This document shows positions 11,701 to 23,700 of a stretch of 64,000 nt of DNA, piece after piece. This DNA is from CAWGCE01 sp964480915 (lineage in GTDB: Bacteria > Planctomycetota > Planctomycetia > Pirellulales > Pirellulaceae), in assembly GCA_964480915.1 (NCBI GenBank), contig CAYZRS010000004.1:62001-126000 (forward strand), written 5' to 3'. Positions within the stretch are counted from its first letter, which is position 1, and each line of letters opens with the position of its first letter. The notes beneath the pieces are model-generated. The model did not search any database and had not been told where the DNA came from. It saw only the letters and a list, made by a program, of their open reading frames with translations. Position numbers and translations under genes: made by a program.

Positions 11701-14700
11701 ACCTCTGTCGATTCGATGGCGACCCTATATTCACACAGGGATCCGGGTGCGGCTCAATCGTACTTGGCAATCCACGCAGACGGCACACTGGATTGGGCGG
11801 GGCTGACTTCGGTAGGAAAGTACACCGAACTCTTGGATGGAGGCATCCATTCATTGGCGGTCAGCTGGGATGCTTCTACCGGACACATCTCTTTCTTCGT
11901 TGATGGTGAGTATGCGGAATCAACTAGCGTGCCCTCGCAAGCTGGGAGCACGGGAGGCACGACTTTCGTCATCGGCCAACATGTCGATTTTGCCGATGGC
12001 TCCATTGACCCCAGCGAAGCATTCTCTGGGACGTTTCATGATTTCCGCATCTGGGATCATGCACGCAGCGAAGCCGAAGTGGCACTCGCCTATCAGCACA
12101 AGCTCGACAGCGGCAGTCTGCCGAGCGGCCTGATTGCGAATTGGCAAATGGATGGCTTCAACGGCAGTGACGAAATCGTCGATATCGTCAGTGGCAACAA
12201 CCTAACAGTGGAAAGCGCAGGACTGACTAAAATCACCGGCTGGACGAATCAGGTCGGTGGAGTGACTGCCAACGGCGATACGCTCACTTACATCGATGAC
12301 GGAGCCCCGGATGGATGGGGGTCACAGATCAATTCGCCCAACTTGTCGACATTGGGTTATTCGGACGACTACACGATTCGTTTCACCGTCGACAATGAAA
12401 CCAATAACGCATGGACGGTAGGCCTTGGGTCGGTCGAATCCAGCGTTAACCACTTGGACCCTGAATTCGCAATTTTCCATGACTATGTCAGTGGTGTGGA
12501 TTCCGTTTCGATACGGCACAACGGCGTGAACATGGGCTCCTACAACGTCGGAATGACGGCCGGCGGAGAGTTCGGCTTCTATATAAATGGTACGACGCTG
12601 GAGTACCAATACAACGGAGTAACATTCGCAACGGATACCATTCCGGCGGCCACCGATTGGTATGTCGACTCGTCATTCTACGTCCGCACGGTTGACTCAA
12701 CATACGACAACCAGGATGACTATTCTCTGTCCAATTTCCATGTCGTCGATGGGAACGACGTCTTAACTCCGGGGTTTAGAGCGAGCACGCCTGTTGGTGA
12801 TCTGAATATTGACGAAAACAGCGCCGACGGTACGAGTGTTGGCTACGTCGTACCGAGCGTACCCGATGCACCGCAAGACGTTGCCCAGGACGGTTCATTT
12901 ACCCATGCCGGGGCGACGGGGTACGTGAATGTCGGAATCGGCCAAACGATCGGCGGCGCGGGAGGCAGCTGGACGGTGGTTTCCGGTGACGTCGATCTAG
13001 AAGGCGGCTGGGCCGACTCGCCGTTGGGAGGAACCGCGCTTGGGCTGGATGGGACAACCCCTGGCGCCATCGCGCAAACATTGACGACGGAAGCGGGCAG
13101 ACAATACCAAGTCGTCTTTGCGTTGACTGGCAACTTCCAGAGTACAGATACGTCGTATGATCTTCGTTTAAGCGCAGCGGGCGTCTCGGAAGATTTCACG
13201 ACTACGGAACCAAGTGGATGGTCGCCAACCAACCTGCTTTGGGAACATCGTTCTTTTAATTTCACTGCCACGGGTCCAACCACCGATATTCAGTTCGCTT
13301 CTCTGAGTGATTCGGGGGGATACGGTGCGGTGATTGGCGACGTTCAAATCATCGAAATTTCACAGAACATCTCCACGGTTCTACAAGCCGATGCGTCATT
13401 GTCCTACGACGCAGCGACGGGCAAATTTTACCGGATCGTGACTTCAGCGAGTGACTTTGACACAGCCCTGGCTGCGGCGACAGGAAGTCATCTTAACGGC
13501 CTGTCAGGACAATTGGTCACGATCGGTTCTGCGCATGAGAATGACCTGATTCGCCAGTTTGCTATCGACAGCGGGTTGCCGCTTTGGCTGGGTGCGCGAG
13601 ACACCAACAACGACGGCAATTGGAATTGGCTCGACGGCAACGTTGAATCCAACGAGCAGTTCTGGACCGGCGGGAACGGCGGCTCGGCTACGGCTGGATT
13701 CTACGCGCCGACTTTTGGTCAGTCAGAGGCCCTCTTTGAAGACTACGCTCGAATAGATATCGACGGAACTTGGGCCGACGATACGCCAACGAGTTCCCAC
13801 GCCTATGTCGTCGAGTGGGATGCGAGCGAAGTTCTATCCAGCTTCACTTTCAGTCTGACTGACGACGCGGGAGGACGGTTTGCGATCGACTCCAGCACGG
13901 GGGAAGTCAGCGTCGTAGACGGATCGTTGCTCGACCATGAAACCGATGTCTCGCACAGTATCACTGTCGAAGTCACCGACGCGGGTGGCAACACTTACGG
14001 CGAAGCCATGTCGATCTCGGTCAACAACCTGTTTGAGATCGAGCAAACGGTTCCCGGCGCCCAAGCGGTTGAGATCGACACTCCCCTCATATTCAGCGCT
14101 GCGAACGGAAACGCATTGACCGTGAGTGATACGGTCGCTTCCGAAGACACCCGTTTGCAAGTCTACATTTCCACAAGCTTCAACGGCACTTTGACGCTAT
14201 CGCAAACGACTGGTTTGTACATTGGTGGCGGTAGCAACGGTGGCACGTTCATGACGATTCAGGGAACGGAATCGGACATCAACGCTGCCTTGGAAGGAAT
14301 GACGTTCACCCCGGCCAACGGCTACAGCGGCCCGGTCACGATCAGTATGACAACTTCGCTGGGAGCCGACCTGGCAGGCCGCTATGCCTTTGAAGGCGAC
14401 GCCAATGATACCGGGTTGGGTGGCGTCCAGCATGGCGTCTTTAATGGCGAGGCGACGACGGTCACTGACGGCACGCGTGGTGAAGTATTAAGCCTGGACG
14501 GCAACGGAGATTCTGTCGAGATTACCGGCATGTTCGGCAACCCGGCCAACCTGACACTCGCTGCTTGGGTAAACCCCAATCTGTCCGGCCACGAAGAAGT
14601 CATTTCTCTCGGTGACAACGTCGCCATCCGAGTTCAATCCGACGGGTCACTTCGGGCGTTCTACTACGATTCCGGGGGCATTGCTTTCCTGGATTCAGAA

Positions 14701-17700
14701 GCAGGCGCGATTCCGGCTGGTAACTGGTCACACGTCGCATTCGTGTTTGACGACTCTAACGACTTGGTACGACTGTTTGTCAACGGTACCGAAACTGCAT
14801 CTGACTCTGAAACCGATTCGATTAGCTACAGCCGCGGGACCAACACCTTCATTGGAGCCCATGGCTTCGGTAACAGCTCATTCGACTTCGACGGGTTAAT
14901 CGATGACGCCCGCATCTACGAAAGAGCGCTTTCTGCTGGCGAGATCAACGCCTTGGCAGCCGAACAAACAGAAGTCAACGATACGATCGCGATTGTCGTC
15001 GCAGACTTTGCCGTTCCGGTCGCCGTGGCAGATACCGAAAACACCAGCGAAGAGACTCCACTCGTGATCGACCCGACGGCGAACGATACCGATGCCGATG
15101 GGCACACCATCAGCATTGTCGAGTTCACTCAACCGGCCAATGGATCGGTGATCGACAACGGCGATGGCACGCTCACCTATACTCCCGACGCAAACTTCAC
15201 GGGAGTCGACTCGTTTGACTACATTGCGGCAGACAGCGGTTTAGGCCTGCAGCACCATTGGAGCCTGGAAGGCACTGCAGTCGACGCTGTTGGCGGCAAT
15301 CATGGCGCAGTGACAGGAGCAAGTCCCACGGCTGGCGAATTTGGCAACGGACTCGAATTCGACGAAGTCAATGACTACATCACCATTCCTGACGTGACCT
15401 ACAACAATGACTTTTCGATTTCATTCGAATTCAAAGTTGATGATACCGACGGCAGCCTCTTCCAGTACCTATACAGCCATGGTGACGTCAATAATACCAA
15501 TAGCATCAACATTTTCATTAACGAAAATTTGCATGGATCTGACCCGAACGTCCTGCGGACCGTAGTACGCGACGGCAATGACACGCTTGACAACACAGCG
15601 TTGCAAGTCAATATCGCCAGCCTCGTCGGCGATGGGCAATTCCATACCTATACGCTGACTGCCAACGCATCAGGAGCGCAGGTCTACCTCGACGGAGTAC
15701 TCGTTGCGAGCGACGCTTCCCGTGGAACCGACGGCGTGAATCCGATCGGTAATCTATACCTGGGAGCGCGACAGGACCTGGATGCCGACCGTCGTTTTGG
15801 AGGAGTGTTGGATTCCGTGCAGGTCTTTAGCACGGCGTTAAACGACACTCAAATCAACGATCTTGAAACGCTCGTCAACCGTGCAACTGTCAACATCACG
15901 GTGGGTGACACCAACGACGCACCAACGTTCTTTGCAGGTGATGGCTCGACAGTGACATCCCTGGCGACGCAGTTCGACTCGGCAACCGATGTTGCGATCC
16001 AGCCAGACGGAAAATACCTGGTATCCAGTTCGGCCAACACCGCGGCAACCGGGCAAGACATCGACTTTGCCATTTCCCGCTACAACGCGGATGGTTCCCT
16101 GGACACCAGCTTCGGAACCGACGGAACCGTCACTACGGCAGTCAATACTGGCAACGAAGCACCCGGTCGAATGGCGTTGCAGGACGATGGCAAGATTGTG
16201 GTTATCGGTGCGTACGATGACGGCGGAGTCGATTCCATCATTCTGCGTTACGACAGCGACGGCACGCTGGATACCACATTCAGTGGCGACGGAATGCAAG
16301 AAGTCAATTTCTCGATTTCGGGGAGCGACTACTTTGAAGACGTTGTCATTCAACCGGACGGCAAAATCGTTGTCGTAGGCTACGGAAATTTCAGTGGTCT
16401 GGAGCAAATGACCATCGCGAGATTCAACGCCAACGGTTCGCTCGACAATACCTTCGGTTCGAGCGGACAAGCCACCCTGGCTGTTGACGTCGATGACGAG
16501 CGAGCCACCGCGGTTGCTTTGCAATCCGATGGCAAGATTGTAATTGCTGGCCAAAGTAACAACGGTAGCAATAACGACATCGCCGTCCGTCGATTGAATA
16601 CCGATGGGTCGCTCGACACAACTTTCGGGACGGCCGGGATCGTGGGTATCGATATCGCGGCCAGCGGCGACTCCGGGACCGCGGTCCTGGTAGATGGTGC
16701 CGACAACATCTTCGTCGCTGGCACCGGCAACCAGGATTCGGTTGTAATGCGTTTGGACAGCAGCGGCAGTTTAGACGCAAGCTTTGGCACAGCGGGCATT
16801 GCCACGGTGGCTACGGGCAGCCCGTTTGAAGCCGTCAACGACATGCAGATTCAGGCGGATGGAAAACTGGTCGTCGTCGGCAATGCGTATAACGGTTCAA
16901 ACAACAACGTGTCCGTGTTTCGTCTGAACACGGATGGGACGCTGGACGGAACATTTGGCACGGGTGGAACACTGACAACGGCAATCGGTCCCGGGACCGA
17001 TTCTGCCAGTGCAGTCGCCGTGGACAATGACGGAAGCCTGATCGTGGTCGGCCGCTCCGACAACATCAGCGGCGACTCGTTCATCGCCCGCTACGACGGC
17101 GCTGGCAACCTCGATACTCGATTCGATCTCGTGAACACGCTTGATGGTAATCCCACTTTTACCGAAGGCGGTTCGCCGGTTGTGCTCGATGCCGACGCTC
17201 AGGTGTTTGATCAGGAACTCACCGGCATCAACGACTTCGGCGGTGCCTCGCTGACCGTGGTTCGAAGTAGCGGCGCAAACTCCGAAGACGTTTTCAGCGT
17301 CCAAAACCCTACGGCCTTTGTGGGCGGCAATGTCGAATTGAGCTCCGTTGCCGTTGGCACCTATACCAACTCGGGCGGCATGCTGACCATCACATTCAAT
17401 GCGGGCACAACGAACGCTCAAGTGAACACAGTGATGCAATCCATCGCTTATGAGAATACCAATTCGAGCCCGCCAATGAACGTCCAACTGGCATGGACGT
17501 TTGATGACGGCAACTCCGGCTCTCAAGGTACCGGCGGAGCGCTGCAGGCGATCGGAAGCACCACGGTCAACATCCTCGACCCAAGCGAACTGGCAATCAC
17601 CGCACCAGTCGCCTCATTGACCGATGAAGATATCGCGTTCGTCTTCTCCGGTGCGAACGTCATCCAGGTAAACGACGGGCTGGCCGCGGACACTCCCCTA

Positions 17701-20700
17701 CGCGTTGAATTGTCGGTTGCCAATGGGACCTTGTCACTGGCCAACCTGACTGGCGTTGCCTTTGTCGAAGGCGCTGACGGTTGGTCCACCATAATCGTCG
17801 AGGGATTGGAGAGCGATCTAAATTCAGCATTCGATGGCCTGACCTTTACGCCAGACGCCAACTACAACGGTGCCGACACACTGAATATCAAGACGAGCAT
17901 AGGAGCCAGTCTCAGCGGGCACTACTCGTTTGAATCAGCAACCATCAGCGGATTGACCGTCAATGACCAGGCGGCGGGGACCGAGTACGACGGAATGCTG
18001 AACGGCAACGCGGCGATCGTCAACGATGTCGAGCGGGGCGATGTGTTGAGTCTTGATGGAAACGGTGATTTCGTCCAAATCAATGGTTTGATGGGCGAAC
18101 CCGCCGATGTGACGTTGGCGGCTTGGGTCGACGTGAACAGTCTGGACAATTCGGGCGCTGTCGTCATCTCGATGGGGACCAGCCCGGCGCTCTACTTTGA
18201 TTCCGCAGGACAACTACTTGGCTTTTACGAATCGGGAGGGAGCAACTACATCGCGACGTTTAGCGGCGGCCTGATTGGCACCGGCTGGAATCACGTTGCC
18301 ATGACGATTGACTCTACCAGTCAAGAACTGACACTGTTTGTAAATGGCGTCGTCGTCGAGACGATAGCAGCGACAACTCCCATCGAATACGACAACAGCC
18401 CGAACACCTACATTGGTCGCGCCGGCGATGGACTGGGTGGATTCGATTTCGGTGGCCAGATCGACGAAGCACGCGTCTATTCGAGGGCTCTGTCTCCCGA
18501 AGAAATCGCGGCGTTGGCCACCGATCAAGCAGAAGCCACGGTCAGCGTGGCGATCACGGTCGACTCCGTGAACGATGCGCCGACGTTCTACATTCCGGTC
18601 ACGCCAAACTTTACAGAGAACACGATTGATGCGGCGGCCGACGGTGCGAGTTCCGTGACCGCCGCCGATGTGGATGGTGATGGTGACCTCGATCTACTTT
18701 CCGCTTCCTTCCATGGCGATACGATCACCTGGTACGAGAACGATGGCAGCGAGAACTTCACGACGCGCACCATCACCACCAGCGCCAATGGCGCGCGATC
18801 CGTCACCACTGCCGATGTCGACGGCGACGGCGATCTCGATGTCGTCGCCGCTTCCTCCTATGACGACACGATCGCCTGGTACGAAAACGATGGCAGCGAG
18901 AACTTCACCGCCCGCACCATCTCGACAACCGCTGACGGAGCGATTTCGGTCACAGCGGCCGACGTCGACGGCGATGGCGACCTAGATGTGGTTGCCGCCT
19001 CAAACAACGACGACACAATCCGTTGGTACGAGAACGACGGCAGTCAAAACTTTAGCGAGCGCATCATCACGACAAACGCTGACCAGGCATTCTCTGTCAC
19101 GACCGCCGACGTCGATGGGGACGGCGACTTGGATGTGCTTTCCGCTTCTGCATTCGACAACAAGATCGCATGGTACGAAAATGATGGCAGCGAGAACTTC
19201 ACAGCCCGCACGATCACGACGAGTGCCACAGGCGCACGATCGGTCTCGACCGCCGATGTGGATGGCGACGGCGACCTGGATGTGCTTTCCGCCTCTTTCC
19301 AGGACAGCACGATCGCGTGGTACGAAAACGACGGCAACGAGAATTTCACGGTTCGCACGATCACAAACCTTGCACTAGGCGCCAATTCGGTGTCGACCGC
19401 CGACGTCGATGGCGACGGTGATCTGGATGTACTTTCAACTTCCTTTAGCGACGACACGATCGCTTGGTATGAGAACGATGGAAGTCAGGCCTTCACGACA
19501 CACACGCTGACCACCAATGCCGACGGCGCCTATGCCGTAACGACAGGCGACGTCGATGGTGACGGCGATCTGGATGTGCTATCCGCAGTCTTTAGCGGCG
19601 ACTCAATCGCCTGGTTTGAGAATGATGGAGGCCTGTTCAACACGCTCGACGGCAACCCCACCTATATCGAAGGTGGCCTTGGCAATGCCGTCCAACTCGA
19701 CGCTGATGTTCAAATCTTTGATGCAGAGCTGAGTGCGATCGATGACTTTGGCGGGGCAACATTGGCACTATCCCGCAACGGTGGAGGCAATACTGACGAT
19801 GTGTTCTCAGGCAGTGGTAACGTCGCCTTTGTCGGCACAACGCTGGAACTGTCCAACGTCACGATCGGTAGCGTAGTGCAATTCAACGGCTTCTTGATTA
19901 TCGCATTCGATGGTGGCGTGACCAACGCCCAAGTCAACGAAGTCATGCAATCGATCGCTTACAGCAACACAAGCGACTCACCTCCTTCTAGCGTGCAAAT
20001 TGAATGGGCGTTCGAGGATGGGAACTTCGGATCCCAGGGTACGGGCGGGTCGATTCAAGCAGTAGGACGCACCACAGTCAACATTACGACGACGAACGAC
20101 GCGCCTGTCCTAGATCTTGATGCGGACGACAGCAGCGGGGCGTTGGGAAGCAATTTCAGTACCGGATTCCTGGAAGGTGGCGGTCCGGTGCTCCTGGTGG
20201 ATGCCGACGGTATGTTGACCGACGCCGATAGCGCAACGCTGACGAGCATTCTGGTGACGCACACAAACGTCCAAGACAGTGGCAACGAACTTCTCGCTGC
20301 CGACACAACCGGCACCTCGTTGACAGCTTCCTGGGATGGGGGAACCGAAATCCTGACGATTTCAGGCATCGGAACCGTGGCAGATTACCAAATGGTCCTG
20401 AGAACAGTCACGTACGAAAATACGTCCGTGAGTCCCGATACTGCGACTGACCGAGTCATTACATTCATTGCCAATGATGGAACCGACAACAGCCTAATAG
20501 CGACGACAACGGTGGCGGTATCGGATGTCAATAGTGCGCCGACGACAGGCACATCGAATACCACGGGGTCTGAGGATGTAAATTCCGTCTCGATCGTGAT
20601 CAACGGATCAGATGCAGACGGAACGGTAACCGATTTCGTTTTGAATACTTTGCCGACGAACGGAACTCTCTACCTCGATACCGGCCTCACCACGCCTGTC

Positions 20701-23700
20701 ACGACCGGCGTCGACTACGCGGCAACGGGTGAGTCCATTACGTTGTACTTCTCACCAGACACCAACTGGAATGGTTCGACAACGTTCGAATATGCCGCCA
20801 AAGACAATTTGGGATTGGTCGACCCTACGGCTGCCACGGGAACGTTCACTATCAATGCGGTCAATGATGCCCCTGTCAACCAGTTGCCTGCTTCTCAAAC
20901 CATTGCCGAAGACGGAACGCTGGTACTCTCACTGGCCAACGGAAACAACATTTCGATCAATGACATCGATTCCGGATCAAGCCCCATTCAAGTCACGTTA
21001 ACAGCGACCAATGGAATATTGAATCTTGCCACGACTGCCGGACTGACGGTCACTGGCGACGGGACAGGAACTGTAACTCTGACCGGTTCCAACGCCAGCA
21101 TTTTCACGGCGCTGGATGGGCTGACGTTCCTTCCCACAACAAATTACAACGGGCCCGCAACCATCACGGTTGCTACCGATGACTTGGGAAATAGCGGGAC
21201 GGGCGGCCCGCTCACAGATTCCGATGTACTCACCATCAACGTCACTCCTGTTAACGACGCGCCAAGTGGCACAGACAACACGTACATCATCCCCGAGGAC
21301 GGCTCTCATACGTTTGCCCCTGCCGATTTCGGATTTAGCGACGGCGTGGATGGCGATGCCCTGCTGGCAGTGACGATCAGCTCATTGCCGACAAACGGGG
21401 TATTGGAACTCAATGGATTGTCAGTGACGGCTGGGCAGTCGATTGCTCAAGGAGACATCGCAAACCTGGTCTATTCACCCAACGTAAATGTAAACGGCGT
21501 TGGAGCCGACTCGTTCACCTTCCAGGTGCAAGACGACGGCGGAATTACCAACGGTGGCACGGATGTTGATCCGGTCGCGAATAGGCTAACGTTCGATATC
21601 ACGGCAGTGAATGATGCGCCGGTGAACGTGGCACCAGGGACTCAGTACATAGCTGCCGATACTGGGCTGGCGTTTACTTCAGCGAATGGGAATGCCATCT
21701 CGATTGCCGATACGGATGCCGGCGTCAACCAAATTGAAGTGACTCTCACGGCAACGGACGGGACCATCACGTTGGGTGGCACTACCGGCCTGTCGTTTGT
21801 GAGCGGAACGGGTGTTGCCGACAGCAGCGTCACGTTCAACGGAACGCTCAGCGATATCAACAATGCGTTAGAAGGACTGATGTTTCAGCCAACCAATGGC
21901 TTCTCAGGTTCGGCCACGCTATTGATTAACACGGATGACCTGGGCAACACGGGAGCTGGAGGAAATCTCACGGACGCCGATATCGTGTCCATCGAAGTCT
22001 ATGGCGCCAACGCAACGCTGGAAGACACTCCGGCCGTCTTCTCCGTCGCCAATGGGAATGAATTTACGGTCACTGATGGCTCTGCCAACGATGGGCAGGT
22101 AAGAGTTACCCTAAGCGTCACGTCCGGCGTGCTCAATCTGAGTTCGACGGCTGGTCTCACGTTCGATTCTGGTTCCGATGGGTCGAACGCAATGACCATC
22201 GTTGGATTGGAAAGCCAAGTGAATGCGGCGCTTGATGGTCTAGTCTTTACGCCGACATCGAATTTCAATGGCACAGCAAACCTGCAGATTGCTACCGAAT
22301 CGCTGGGCACGCTGGCTGTTTTGGCCGGCGACTACAATGACTATACGGTTGGAGAGAGCGCCTTCACGGCAACGAACGCCATCATTTCCGATGCGTCGAA
22401 CTTCGGTCCGACGGGGACGTTCAGTCAGTCCATTACGGTTTTGCCCACGACAACGACCGTGAATGCTGCCTACTTGGCTCAGGGAGAGGTATTGTTCGAT
22501 GGGTTCGTGGGAGACGCGGCCTACGATGCGGTCGAACTAGCCGACATTACCAACTGGGTTCAAAGCGGCGGTGTACTGATTTCGACCAACGACGATCCGT
22601 CGTTCGATCCACTGGCGGCGCACTTTGGCATGCCCGTCGTTGGCGTGGGATCGACGGTCTGGAACATCGCTGAAGACACCAACACCATGATTGACGGTCC
22701 ATTCGGACAAGTCGGTGTCACGGGACAGACGATCGAAGCGGCCGGATCGATCGGCTACTTTTCTTCTGGAAATCTCATCGCCGGTGATGTGGTCATAGCG
22801 ACCGATTCTGGTTCGGGAGAACCCACGATCGTGCTTCGACAAGAGGGTGCTGGCTGGATCCTCTTTATGGCAGATGAAGGCCCCTTTCGTGCGTCCAACA
22901 TGACAGGTGGGGGAATCGTCGCCACGCCCAATGACATCTTGGCGGCGAACATTTTCGCCTGGGCCGCCAACAATACTTCGGTGGCCCCCAGTCCGTCCAT
23001 TCAATCACACGACATCCAAGTCATTGCCGTCAACGACGCGCCCGTGCTCGACAACACCGGCATCCATTCGCTACCAACGATCAGTGAAGATGCCACGAAC
23101 ACGGCCGGTGATACGGTTGCCAACCTGATCGCAAGTGCTGGCGGTGATTCGATCACCGATGTTGACCTGGGCGCGACGGAAGGCATCGGCATCTACAATG
23201 CAGATTCATCGAACGGCGATTGGGAGTACTCGATTGACGGCGGCACTTCTTGGAACGGATTCGGCAGCCCGTCGCCAACAGCCGCATTGCTATTGAGCGA
23301 AAACGCGATGATCCGCTTTGAACCGAATGCCGATTTCCATGGCGACGCGACCTTCTCTTATGTGGCTTGGGATCAAACCGTCGGGGTCGAAGGAGATACC
23401 CTCCAGTTGGCCGGTCACACCGGCGGCAGCGGGACTTTCAGCACCGGATTGGATACCGCCTTTGTTACGGTCCAGCCCGTCAACGACGCACCCACAATCG
23501 TTACCAATAGTTTTTCGATCACTGAGGGAGGCACGCACCCCGTCACGTCGGTCGAGATAAATTCGAATGACTTGGACGATTCGAACCCAACGCTGGCATA
23601 CACCGCAAGCGGCGTTTCCGGGGGCCAATTCGAACTGACAACAAACCCTGGTGTCGCCATTACGAATTGGCTGAAAGCGACCATGGACGCCGGCGAAGTC

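Noticed and set aside
15838..16554. A 238-codon minus-strand frame antisense to the giant gene
   Set aside because: It lies fully inside the delta-60 repeats of the giant. It has no recognisable domain, and frames of this kind arise from the codon bias of the sense strand. The same reasoning removes the 211-codon frame at 6274-6909.
18652..19630. Regular direct repeats that could suggest a CRISPR array
   Set aside because: The period is 147 bp, the repeats are imperfect and fully coding, and no cas gene is present. They encode FG-GAP-like blades.
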